Below are positions 16,796-25,150 of a stretch of 64,000 bases of DNA, piece after piece (positions within the stretch are counted from its first letter, which is position 1; every line of letters starts with the position of its first letter). Source of the stretch: S5-A14a sp050908895 (GTDB taxonomy: Bacteria; Bacillota; Clostridia; Peptostreptococcales; Anaerovoracaceae); NCBI GenBank assembly GCA_050908895.1, contig CP171222.1, positions 806,001 to 870,000 of the forward strand. The letters run 5' to 3'. Below the pieces are notes generated by a model, which saw only the letters and a program-made list of their open reading frames with translations, had not been told where the DNA came from and did no database searches. Position numbers and translations under genes: made by a program.

Positions 16796-16824
16796 TTGAA
16801 TGAAATCAATATTTATGCTATAAT
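16796..16824 (+). promoter_or_regulatory. Promoter of the HTH-restriction gene pair
   Basis: TTGAAT at 16796-16801, a 17-base spacer and TATAAT at 16819-16824, preceded by TG, give a strong sigma-A promoter 36 bases before the HTH gene. Confidence 0.75.
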
Positions 16825-16859
16825 TAAATAAATCTAACAAAGAGAAAAAGAGGGATATT

Positions 16860-17078
16860 ATGGCACTTAACTATAAACCATTATGGATACAGTTAGCAAA
16901 AAAAGGATTAAAGAAAACAGATGTAATAGCTATGGCAGGACTAACAACAAATGTTATGGCACAAATGGGCAAGGATAAACCAATTACATTTAAGAATTTA
17001 GAAAGAATATGTAAGGCTCTATCTTGTACACCTAATGACGTGATTAGTTTTGAAGATAATTTTGGTAGTGAGGAATAG
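16860..17078 (+). CDS. Cro/CI-type HTH regulator of the restriction gene
   Basis: Protein of 72 residues made almost entirely of a helix-turn-helix domain: WIQLAKKGLKKTDVIAMAG, then TFKNLERICKALSCTPNDVISF, the YozG/Cro pattern. It lies between a strong promoter and the large restriction-modification gene, ending three bases before it, so it is likely a controller-type repressor or activator of that gene. The start ATG has AGAGGGA-type spacing. No DNA-binding site was identified. Confidence 0.82.
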   Translation: MALNYKPLWIQLAKKGLKKTDVIAMAGLTTNVMAQMGKDKPITFKNLERICKALSCTPNDVISFEDNFGSEE

Positions 17079-17081
17079 GAC

Positions 17082-20000
17082 ATGATTACAAGAGATAATT
17101 TAAAAGATCTATTAAAGTATCTTGGATATGAAGAAGAAAAAGGAAATTATATTTATCATTTTAAAAACTTCAATTGTGAAATTATAGTAGATTTTAATAA
17201 TGAAAAAATTATATATCCCACAGATAAAGGATTAATAGTAAATGAAAGACAAACATGTAATTTTTCTGATAATGAAAATTTTGTAGTTTTAGAATGTATT
17301 CATAGACTACTTAAAAAGGGCTATAAACCATCACACATTGAAATAGAAAGAAGATGGTCGTTAGGTCATTCCCAAAAGAGTGGTCGTGCAGATATTTGTG
17401 TTATGAATGCTACGGGAAATGACCTATTATTTATAATTGAATGCAAAACTTATGGTGAAGAATTTGATAAAGAACTAAAGACTTTAAAAGCTGATGGTGG
17501 ACAGTTATTTTCATATTATCAACAAGATAAGTCTGCTAAATGGCTTATGTTATATGCGTCAAACCTTGAAAATCAAAAAATGCTCTATCAGATAAAAACT
17601 ATTCCAGTATTTGATACAGAAGACATATTAGAAAAATCCAAAAAGAATAAAAGTATAGATTTATACGAAAAATCAAATTCTAAAGAGAAAGCATTTGAAA
17701 CATGGGAAAAAACATATGATAAAAAATTGTATGATGATTTGATTTTTTCGGAAGATACCATAGCCTATAATATTGGAGAAAAACCACTAAGAAAAAAAGA
17801 TTTAAAAGAATTCAATCCAAGAGATAAAATTGTAAATAAATTTGAAGAAATTTTAAGACATAATAATGTGTCAGACAAAGAGAATGCTTTTAATAAACTC
17901 ACGGCTCTTTTTATATGTAAACTTGTAGATGAAATAACAAAAAATGAAGATGACATTGTAGATTTTCAATATAAATTTGGAACTGATACCTATGAAACCC
18001 TATTAGATAGGCTTCAAAGGCTTTATAAAGAGGGTATGGATAAATTTATGAAAGAAGAGATATTTTATGTATCTTCAGAATATCCTTTAAATTTATTTTC
18101 TACCTACAAGGGTCAGAATAGAAAAAATGCTATTGAAGATTTAAAAGAAACATTTAGAAAGCTAAAATTTTATTCTAATAGCGATTTTGCATTTAAGGAT
18201 GTACACAACGAGGAACTTTTTCAGCAGAATGGGAAAATATTAGTTGAAGTTGTAAAATTATTTGAACATTATAGGATTGTATACTCTTCTAAGCACCAGT
18301 TTTTAGGAGATTTATTTGAGCAACTTTTAAATCAAGGATTTAAACAAAATGAGGGGCAATTCTTTACACCTATTCCAATTACAAGATTCATATGGGAATC
18401 CTTACCAATTGAAAATTTAAAAAGTCTTTCTAAAGAAGATGCTTATCCTAAAGTAATTGACTATGCTTGTGGGAGTGGACATTTTTTGACAGAGGGAATA
18501 GATTTAATTAATAAAGTAAAAGGAAACTCTAACAATGATTGGGTTAGTGAAAACATCTATGGGATAGAAAAAGACTATAGACTTGCAAGAGTATCTAAGA
18601 TATCTCTTTTTATGAATGGAGCAGGAGAGGGAAATATTATATTTGGAGATGGATTGGATAATCACAAAGAAAAGGGAATTAAAAATGATTCTTTTGATAT
18701 TCTTGTTGCTAATCCTCCCTACTCTGTAAAAGCCTTTAAATCACACTTAGATTTAAAAGAAAATGATTTTGAATTAACGGGCTTTATTTCTAACGACGGT
18801 AGTGAAATAGAAGTTTTATTTGTGGAAAGAATAGCACAACTTTTAAAGCCTAATGGAATCGCTGCAGTTATTTTACCCTCAACAATATTGACTAATGCGT
18901 CAAATAGTTATAAAGGTGCAAGAGAAGAAATTTTAAAGAATTTTAAAATAAAGTCAATTGCTCAGTTTGGGAGTAAAACCTTTGGAAAAACAGGTCAAAA
19001 CACAGTAATATTATTTTTGGAAAAATATAATGAACCACCAAAATATTTTAGAATAATTGAAGACAATATACAAGCTATTTTTTCTAATCAAAAATTAAGT
19101 CTTTGGAAAGATGATGAAATTTTAAATGATTATCTCGACCACATAGGAGTAGATATAGATATATATTCTGATTTTATAGAAGAAAAACCATATTATGAAG
19201 AATTCTCAGAAAATGACTATTTTAAAATGTATGTAGATGAATTTAATAAATCAACTGAACTTAAAAATTTAGAAAACAAGATAAGTTTTAAGAAAATTAG
19301 TAATGAGGAGCAGTCAACTAAAAAGAATCAAAAATTTTATCTGTATGCTAAAAACATTGAAAGGGATAAGTTGTTTTATTTTGCACTAGTAAGAGAACAA
19401 GAGACTTTAGTAGTTAAAGCTCCGAGCAAGATAACAGAACAATATAATTATTTAGGTTATAAGTGGTCTGACAGTAAAGGTAATGAGGGAATACAAATAG
19501 AAAACATGGGTGGAATTTTATATGACCCAAATTACAAAGAAAATGATGAACGCATAGCTCCGCTTATTAGACAACAATATAATAATCATAACTTTAAAAT
19601 CAATAAAGCACTTAAAGAATTTGCTTCAGTTTTAAAGACAAAGAATATGATAGATTTTGGAAGAGAAAAATTTGATAGATATATTTTGTTGCAAGAGATT
19701 AAAAACTTGGAATTGGATAGTAAATATAGTTTAGAACCTTTATCAGATATATTAGATACTATTGGTGGACTTTGGAAAGGTGAAAAAGAGCCATTTATAA
19801 GAGTTAAAGTGTTGAGAGGAACTAATTTCACTATGACTGGTCATACTGATTATACTGATGTTGCAACTATTGATGTTGAAAAAACAAAGTTTGATAATAG
19901 ACAGTTGAAAAAAGGGGATATAGTAATAGAAAAGTCAGGTGGAAGTGAAACTCAAGCAGTAGGAAGAGTTATATATTTTGATGAAACAGATAATGACTAT

Positions 20001-20843
20001 TCTTTTTCTAATTTTTGTAATAGATTGCGTATAAAAAAAGCAAGAGAAGATGAAATAAAACCATATTATATATTTTTAATACTAAATCATATTTATCAAA
20101 GTGGTTTTACATTTGATTATCAAACAGGTAGTAGTGGACTAAAGAATTTAAATATGGGAAGATATTTATCTATAAAAATTCCAATACCACCGATTGCTAT
20201 TCAAGAAAAAATAATTTCTGAATGTGATAAACTTGAAGAAAAATATCAAAAAACTCGTATGAAAATAGAGGACTATAAGGGAGAAATACAAAAAATATTT
20301 AATGACCTTGAAGTCGTAAAATCTGATGGGGGGGGGTACAGACTAAGTGATTCCAACGTATTCAGCCTTTCTATTGGAAAGAGAGTGTTACAAAATGAAC
20401 TCACCGAAAATGGAATTCCAGTTTATAGTGCCAATGTATTTGACCCAATGGGAAACATAGATAAGTATCTTATAAATAATTTTGAAGAACCACATATAAT
20501 ATGGGGAATTGATGGAGATTGGATGGTAAATATTCTTCCGAAAGGATATGAATTTTACCCTACTGACCATTGTGGAGTGATGACGGTTGATGAAAGTAAG
20601 ATTAATCCAAGATATATGACCCATGTATTAGAAAAAGAGGGACAAGCTATTGGCTTTTCAAGATCACATAGGGCATCAATAGACAGAATTAAAAGTATCA
20701 ACATTAGTGTTCCTAATATAGAACTACAGAATCATGAAATGGAAAAAGTTTATAACTTAGAGAAGAAAATTCATAAACTAGAAGAAAATCAAATAGACTT
20801 AAATAAAAAAATAAGCGATGTGCTTAATAATTATTTAAGGTAA
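17082..20843 (+). CDS. Single-chain restriction-modification-specificity enzyme
   Basis: Protein of 1253 residues joining all functions of a restriction system (Type IIG/Type I-like). Residues about 80-130 hold a PD-(D/E)XK nuclease: GRADICVM then LLFIIECKTYG. Residues about 370-700 hold an N6-adenine methyltransferase: GQFFTPIPITRFIWE, motif I VIDYACGSGHFL near 460, and NPPY near 543. The C-terminus has two HsdS-like target-recognition units (about 880-1050 and 1085-1253), each ending in a conserved IPIPPIAIQE or SVPNIELQN helix. A run of nine G between them can switch the frame. It is probably N6-adenine modification; the site is unknown. Confidence 0.85.
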   Translation: MITRDNLKDLLKYLGYEEEKGNYIYHFKNFNCEIIVDFNNEKIIYPTDKGLIVNERQTCNFSDNENFVVLECIHRLLKKGYKPSHIEIERRWSLGHSQKSGRADICVMNATGNDLLFIIECKTYGEEFDKELKTLKADGGQLFSYYQQDKSAKWLMLYASNLENQKMLYQIKTIPVFDTEDILEKSKKNKSIDLYEKSNSKEKAFETWEKTYDKKLYDDLIFSEDTIAYNIGEKPLRKKDLKEFNPRDKIVNKFEEILRHNNVSDKENAFNKLTALFICKLVDEITKNEDDIVDFQYKFGTDTYETLLDRLQRLYKEGMDKFMKEEIFYVSSEYPLNLFSTYKGQNRKNAIEDLKETFRKLKFYSNSDFAFKDVHNEELFQQNGKILVEVVKLFEHYRIVYSSKHQFLGDLFEQLLNQGFKQNEGQFFTPIPITRFIWESLPIENLKSLSKEDAYPKVIDYACGSGHFLTEGIDLINKVKGNSNNDWVSENIYGIEKDYRLARVSKISLFMNGAGEGNIIFGDGLDNHKEKGIKNDSFDILVANPPYSVKAFKSHLDLKENDFELTGFISNDGSEIEVLFVERIAQLLKPNGIAAVILPSTILTNASNSYKGAREEILKNFKIKSIAQFGSKTFGKTGQNTVILFLEKYNEPPKYFRIIEDNIQAIFSNQKLSLWKDDEILNDYLDHIGVDIDIYSDFIEEKPYYEEFSENDYFKMYVDEFNKSTELKNLENKISFKKISNEEQSTKKNQKFYLYAKNIERDKLFYFALVREQETLVVKAPSKITEQYNYLGYKWSDSKGNEGIQIENMGGILYDPNYKENDERIAPLIRQQYNNHNFKINKALKEFASVLKTKNMIDFGREKFDRYILLQEIKNLELDSKYSLEPLSDILDTIGGLWKGEKEPFIRVKVLRGTNFTMTGHTDYTDVATIDVEKTKFDNRQLKKGDIVIEKSGGSETQAVGRVIYFDETDNDYSFSNFCNRLRIKKAREDEIKPYYIFLILNHIYQSGFTFDYQTGSSGLKNLNMGRYLSIKIPIPPIAIQEKIISECDKLEEKYQKTRMKIEDYKGEIQKIFNDLEVVKSDGGGYRLSDSNVFSLSIGKRVLQNELTENGIPVYSANVFDPMGNIDKYLINNFEEPHIIWGIDGDWMVNILPKGYEFYPTDHCGVMTVDESKINPRYMTHVLEKEGQAIGFSRSHRASIDRIKSINISVPNIELQNHEMEKVYNLEKKIHKLEENQIDLNKKISDVLNNYLR
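20328..20336 (+). repeat. G9 homopolymer in the restriction-modification gene
   Basis: Nine consecutive G encode GGG at residue about 1083. One more G gives a stop (TGA) after four codons, one fewer gives a stop (TAA) after three. Slippage would remove the second recognition unit, the hallmark of a phase-variable gene. Confidence 0.8.
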
Positions 20844-20849
20844 GTTACA

Positions 20850-20885
20850 AGACGATTAGAAAATAAAAATCTAGTCGTCTTTTTA
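20850..20885 (+). terminator. Terminator after the restriction gene
   Basis: GACGATTAG at 20851-20859 pairs with CTAGTCGTC at 20871-20879, followed by T residues. Confidence 0.8.
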
Positions 20886-20905
20886 TTTTCAAAAGAGGAG
20901 ATTTT

Positions 20906-21226
20906 ATGACAAGAAAAAGAACAAAGTTAAGTATTGAAGAGCAGATAGAAAAGAAAGAAGAAAGTATTAGACAATTACAAAATCAAAAAAGAGAGCTAAA
21001 GAAAAAGCTTAATGAAAAAGAGAGGAAAGCAAGAAATAAAAGGCTTATAGAAAAAGGGGCAGTGTTTGAAAGTGTTTTTGAAGAAAGTATTGATTTAACA
21101 AAAGATGAATTTTATAAGCTAATCACATCATTAAATGATGAAGAAATTAGACTTTATATAATGGAAATTTTAGAAAGTAGAGAAGTAAAAGTAGATGATG
21201 AGAATGTAGAAAATAAAATAATATAA
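20906..21226 (+). CDS. DUF3847 family protein, copy 2
   Basis: Charged protein of 106 residues, paralogous to the one at 13.3 kb: same length, a helical N-terminus (EEQIEKKEESIRQLQNQKR) and the same centre, GAVFESVFEESIDLTKDEFYKLI. It has its own terminator upstream and ribosome-binding site (AAGAGGAG). The following bases are a copy of the oriT repeat, but the relaxase expected after it is missing. It is therefore the relic of a second mobilization region. Its product may still bind the intact oriT. Confidence 0.7.
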   Translation: MTRKRTKLSIEEQIEKKEESIRQLQNQKRELKKKLNEKERKARNKRLIEKGAVFESVFEESIDLTKDEFYKLITSLNDEEIRLYIMEILESREVKVDDENVENKII

Positions 21227-21228
21227 TT

Positions 21229-21264
21229 GTCCCTTGGTTACAAGGGCGCAATTATACACCCTAA
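21229..21264. other. Truncated second oriT copy
   Basis: Aligns with 13637-13672 over 36 bases with two differences. The nick-region core on the minus strand reads ATAATTGCGCCCTT, with one change in the consensus. Similarity ends at ACACCCTAA, the axis of the second oriT hairpin, where recombinase coding sequence begins. Confidence 0.75.
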
Positions 21265-22382
21265 CAGACCTTGATATCCAGTTTAAAGGTTTGCTATATG
21301 ACTTTTATACAAAAGATATTTCGCAGAAAGTAAAGACAGTTACTACTGAACTTAAAAAGCAAGGAAAGTTTCTTGCTTGGAGTCCACCGTTTGGTTATAT
21401 GAAAGATCCGGATGATAAGCACAACATCATTATCGATGAAAAGACAGCTTGGATTGTGAGGAAGGTATATGACTTAGCACTTACAGGACTTGCATCAAGA
21501 AAGATTGCAGCAGTTATGAATGAAGAGAATATACCAACACCAAACGAGCGTAAAAAAGAACTTACCAATATGGATTACGAATATAACATAGTGTCATCAG
21601 ATACAAGAGATGCACCAACATGGACAAATGGTACAGTGGTAGATATTTTATCCAATGAAAATTACACAGGCACTTATGTCTTCAATATGCAAGAAAAGTC
21701 GGTATTGACTCCTGGTAGTTTTAAATTTAATCCTAAAGAAGAATGGGGTAGAGTTTATAATCATCATGAAGCTATTATCTCAAGAGAAGAGTTTGATAAG
21801 GTTCAAGAAATTAAAGAGAAGAATAGCTTCTTAAAAGGAAAGAATACCGATTATCCTTGGAGGACAAAATCGCCATTACAAGGATTTGCAAGATGTCCTA
21901 CTTGTAACCATATTCTTGGACTTACTCAATCAAAGTTTAAGCGACCAGATGGAAGTATGAGAATACACAAGTATTTTCATTGTAGGATTTGCAAGTGTAA
22001 TAATGTAGAACATAAAAACTCGAGAGTAGAAAAGTTAGAGGAACAGGTGCTTGCACTTATTAAAGAAAAATATGGTGAAGTAGAAGTAAAACCCAAAGAA
22101 AAAATAAGTATTAAAGATATAGAGAAGAAGATAGAAAAGCTTCAGGAAAAGAAGATGTCTGATTTTGAAAAATATAAACTTGATAAAATGACGAAAGTTA
22201 AGTTTGTAGAAAGCAAAAACCAGATAGACAAGGAAATTGACAGACTGGAAGAAAAGATAAAACTATCTTCTAACGAAACAGAAGTAGTAACAGATAATGA
22301 GCTTACACGAGAACTTATGGAAAAGTATGTTGAGTCGGTTATCTGTGAAGGTAGTATAGTTCAAAAAATCATATGGAAATAG
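21265..22382 (+). pseudogene. Large serine recombinase lacking its catalytic domain
   Basis: About 372 residues remain of a TndX-like recombinase. They begin at DLDIQFKGLLYDFYTKDIS, the end of the resolvase domain, and continue through the recombinase domain (PPFGYMKDPDDKHNI), the zinc ribbon (RCPTCNHIL with CRICKCN) and coiled coil. The catalytic serine and the first 150 or so residues are gone, replaced by the oriT repeat. A TTG at 21234 opens the frame but has no family sense. Its end, 80 bases from the right terminal repeat, suggests that it was the integrase of the ICE. It cannot catalyse strand exchange. Confidence 0.88.
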
Positions 22383-22441
22383 ACAGGGGAGGGAGTGAGA
22401 AATCACTCTCTTTTTGCTGTTTAAAAATAGACAATATATTT

Positions 22442-22462
22442 TGTGTCAGTCGCTTGACACGA
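22442..22462 (-). repeat. Right terminal inverted repeat of the ICE remnant
   Basis: Reads TGTGTCA, six bases, TGACACGA on the plus strand, the inverted counterpart of 7062-7082. GAGGG follows directly and also precedes the left repeat. Confidence 0.75.
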
Positions 22463-22651
22463 GAGGGAAGTGGAAGTACACTTATTGCCTGTGAACAAAC
22501 AGACCGTTCTTGTTACAACATAGAACTTGATGAGAAATTCTGTGATGTTATCGTAAAAAGATATATAGAGCAGGTCGGTTCTGATAAGGACATATCCGTA
22601 TTAAGAAATGGAAAAGAATATTCATATAGTGAGGTGACTGCTGATGAGTAA
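22463..22651 (+). pseudogene. 3' part of split ParB-domain DNA methyltransferase
   Basis: Completes the methyltransferase broken at 7.06 kb: GSGSTLIACEQTDRSCYNIE supplies the rest of the AdoMet motif, followed by LDEKFCDVIVKRYIEQVG. Joined to LDPFGG it gives the normal FGGSGSTLIA sequence in frame. The open frame is extended upstream into the inserted DNA (from 22373) but lacks a proper start. Its stop overlaps the next gene by eight bases, the original phage arrangement. Confidence 0.92.
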
Positions 22652-24218
22652 CGAATTAACTCTTGGCAGTCTTTTTGATGGGAGTGGAGGTTTTCCACTT
22701 GGTGCAAAGCTAGTAGGCATTAATCCTATTTGGAGTTCAGAAATTGAACCATTTCCAATCAGGGTCACCACAAAAAGACTGCCGGAAGTAAAGCACCTAG
22801 GGGATGTAACAAAAATAAAAGGTGATGAAATAGAGCCGGTGGACATCATAACCTTTGGAAGTCCATGTCAGGATATGTCCATAGCAGGGAAAAGAGCAGG
22901 GCTTAATGGCTCACGCTCTAATTTGTTTTATGAAGCAATCAGAATTATTAAAGAAATGAGGGAGAAAACAAATGGAACAAAACCAAGATACATTGTCTGG
23001 GAAAATGTCCCAGGTGCATTCTCCTCCAACAAGGGGGAGGACTTCTTCTCGGTCCTCAAAGAAATCTGCCAAATTAAAGAATATAAAATTGATGAGGCTG
23101 GACCTTATAGATGGCAAAACGCAGGACTTATCATGGCAGATGATTTCAGTCTCGCATGGAGGGTATTTGATGCTCAGTACTGGGGAGTCCCCCAGAGAAG
23201 AAGACGCATCTACCTTGTCACAGATTTTAATGGAAAAAGTGCCGGAAAAATACTATTTGAGTCCGAAGGCTTGCCAGGGGATATTATCAAGAGCCAAAAG
23301 TCGTGGAAAGAAACTGCCGGGTATTTTAGAGCGAGCACTTCTGATGCAGTCTGCTTTGGTGTAGATGGATATAATTCAACTATCAGTGATATAGAATCAA
23401 CCCTTGGACAAAACTGTGGACAGTCCACAGGAAGAAATGGAGTCATGGTTTTGCAGGATCAAGGCGGTCAGAGAATGGATGTTCATGAAGATAGATGCGG
23501 AACAATTACTGCAAGTGTAGGTAATCATCCACCAGTGGTATTTGAAAATCATGGGCAGGACAGCAGGTTTAGAGGTCCACTTGATGTAAGTAATACACTA
23601 GGAGCAAGTCTTGGAACAGGAGGAAATAATCAGCCGTTTGTAGTTGAGGAAACAAGATGTTTTGATATAAGAATTACATCAGAGAACACCAAGAATCACA
23701 GGGCAAATATCTATGAAACGGATGTAGCAAGAACTATCAATACCGGGCAAAATTCTCCGGATGCCAATCAAGGAGGACTTGCTGTAGTGTATTCTACCAG
23801 TAAGAACTCTCACCATATTGAGGCTTTAAAAGATAAGGCTAATACTTTAGTTGCCAGTGACTATAAAGACCCTCCGGTTGTAAATGATATGGATGGTAAA
23901 AGATATATTGTAAGGAGACTCACTCCAAAAGAATGCGGAAGACTTCAGGGATTTCCTGATGGCTGGTGCGACAATCTTGAAACTGAAAATCCAACAGAAG
24001 AAGAGGTGAAGTTTTGGACAGAAGTCTTTGAAACCTATAGAAAAACTGTAACCAAAGCTACAAAGCCAAGAAGTGAAAAGCAGATAAGAAAATGGCTTAA
24101 AAATCCTCATACAGATTCAGCTGAATACAAAATGTGGGGAAATGGCGTGGCACTTCCAAATGTATGCTTTGTACTTGCAGGAATTGCTCTTTTTTCAACG
24201 GAAAACTTACAGAAATAA
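22644..24218 (+). CDS. Phage DNA cytosine-5 methyltransferase
   Basis: Transfers methyl from AdoMet to C5 of cytosine in phage DNA, likely to evade restriction. It has 524 residues with all main motifs: I (LGSLFDGSGGFPLGAKLVG), IV (FGSPCQDMS, catalytic Cys), VI (WENVPGAF), VIII (QYWGVPQRRRRIYLV), IX (RRLTPKECGRLQGFPDGW) and X (MWGNGVALPNVCFVL). The long region between VIII and IX (about 210-410) is a variable recognition domain with repeated NHPPVVFENHGQD-like text typical of phage enzymes. It starts inside the end of the amino-methyltransferase, so both were once co-translated. Confidence 0.93.
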   Translation: MSNELTLGSLFDGSGGFPLGAKLVGINPIWSSEIEPFPIRVTTKRLPEVKHLGDVTKIKGDEIEPVDIITFGSPCQDMSIAGKRAGLNGSRSNLFYEAIRIIKEMREKTNGTKPRYIVWENVPGAFSSNKGEDFFSVLKEICQIKEYKIDEAGPYRWQNAGLIMADDFSLAWRVFDAQYWGVPQRRRRIYLVTDFNGKSAGKILFESEGLPGDIIKSQKSWKETAGYFRASTSDAVCFGVDGYNSTISDIESTLGQNCGQSTGRNGVMVLQDQGGQRMDVHEDRCGTITASVGNHPPVVFENHGQDSRFRGPLDVSNTLGASLGTGGNNQPFVVEETRCFDIRITSENTKNHRANIYETDVARTINTGQNSPDANQGGLAVVYSTSKNSHHIEALKDKANTLVASDYKDPPVVNDMDGKRYIVRRLTPKECGRLQGFPDGWCDNLETENPTEEEVKFWTEVFETYRKTVTKATKPRSEKQIRKWLKNPHTDSAEYKMWGNGVALPNVCFVLAGIALFSTENLQK

Positions 24219-24219
24219 C

Positions 24220-24251
24220 TTGCTATTTACAGCTTTTAGAGCGATATATGT
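24220..24251 (+). promoter_or_regulatory. Phage promoter, copy A
   Basis: TTGCTA at 24220-24225 with TATATG 19 bases downstream. Surrounding bases ACTTGCTATTT and TACATACC recur before the genes at 25468 and, more loosely, 49541. Confidence 0.5.
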
Positions 24252-24279
24252 ACATACCAAATTAAAGGAGGTAAAGAGC

Positions 24280-24930
24280 ATGGAAGTAAAGTTTAATGTA
24301 GTAGGCAAAGAAAGAAAAGAACTGGTCAAGGCGATTGAATCAATAGCCGGAGAAAAATCAAAGTATCTTGGAATGCCATCAGTAGCTTATGAGGTAGGAA
24401 CCTTTATTGTTGATAAGGAAGGAACAGTTAAGTGTGAAGATGATTTTGCCCTTGAAAGGCTTGTTCATAACCTAATGGGAGATGGATTCAAGCTAGAAGA
24501 AAAAAGCAAACGTAAGGCAACAAAGGGGCTTACAGTGGCAATTCCAAAAGATAAGGTAGACTTGTCCAAGCTGGAAAAAATTCTTGAAAACAAGGGGGAT
24601 TTAATTAAAAAGGTTCTTGGCATTATAAGCCTTGAGATAAAAGAAGAGGAAGAACAAATAAGCTTTCCTTGGTTTGATGAGATTGATGAAAGCCACGCTA
24701 TGACATACACAAAATTCATTGCAGCCCTTTGCAAAATGAGTACAGATGCGAAACGCATCAATGATTCTTCAAAAGAGGTGGCAAATGAAAAGTATGCTTT
24801 TAGATGTTTTCTTTTAAGACTCGGATTTATCGGAGATGAATATAAGGTTGATAGAAAAATTCTTCTGGAAAAGTTATCCGGTTCTTCAGCTTTTAGAAAC
24901 GGAGGTCATAAAGATGAGATTTCCAAGTAG
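24280..24930 (+). CDS. Conserved phage protein, function unknown
   Basis: Protein of about 216 residues. I do not recognise a catalytic domain. The N-terminus MEVKFNVVGKERKELVKAIE and LGMPSVAYEVGTFIVDKEGT is shared by many Firmicute prophage and ICE proteins, sometimes labelled virulence-related without evidence. A central part (VAIPKDKVDLSKLEKILENK) looks like an alpha/beta unit. ATG 24280 has AAAGGAGGT; the longer open frame from 24142 runs inside the methyltransferase. It is preceded by a phage promoter and followed by DUF4314 with a 17-base overlap, so it heads a small operon. Confidence 0.6.
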   Translation: MEVKFNVVGKERKELVKAIESIAGEKSKYLGMPSVAYEVGTFIVDKEGTVKCEDDFALERLVHNLMGDGFKLEEKSKRKATKGLTVAIPKDKVDLSKLEKILENKGDLIKKVLGIISLEIKEEEEQISFPWFDEIDESHAMTYTKFIAALCKMSTDAKRINDSSKEVANEKYAFRCFLLRLGFIGDEYKVDRKILLEKLSGSSAFRNGGHKDEISK

Positions 24931-25150
24931 AAAAATAGTTGAAAAACTGAGGGAAAAGTATCCTATTGGAACTAGGGTAGAACTTATTTTTATGGATGAT
25001 GTGCAGGCACCACCAATTGGTACAAAAGGAACGGTAAAAGGGGTTGATGATATCGGCTCAATTATGGTTTCTTGGGATAACGGAAGTAGCTTAAGCATAG
25101 CCTATGGAGTAGATACCTTTAGGAGGTGTAATGATGAATCAGAAGATTAA
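24914..25150 (+). CDS. DUF4314 family protein
   Basis: Small beta-rich protein of 78 residues: KYPIGTRVELIFMDD, PPIGTKGTVKGVDDIGSIMV, WDNGSSLSIAYGVD. This is the DUF4314 pattern, an SH3-like fold found in phage and ICE operons; function unknown. ATG 24914 has GGAGGT at 24901-24906 and lies inside the end of the preceding gene. The following DUF5049 gene overlaps its end by 20 bases, so the three are translationally coupled. Confidence 0.82.
   Translation: MRFPSRKIVEKLREKYPIGTRVELIFMDDVQAPPIGTKGTVKGVDDIGSIMVSWDNGSSLSIAYGVDTFRRCNDESED

Larger units (their letters stand above)
7059..22467 (+). mobile_element. ICE remnant inserted in the phage methyltransferase gene
   Basis: The two halves of the methyltransferase are separated by 15.4 kb of DNA bounded by 21-base inverted ends (7062-7082 and 22442-22462). 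Inside are genes typical of Tn1549/CTn-like conjugative elements (KilA-N, CD1845-like, replication initiator, PcfB, virD4, ssb, Maff2), a nested transposon, a restriction-modification gene and the tail of a large serine recombinase ending 80 bases from the right end, the usual place for the integrase. Relaxase, VirB4 and other transfer genes of the ICE are missing, so it is a degraded element. Confidence 0.85.
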
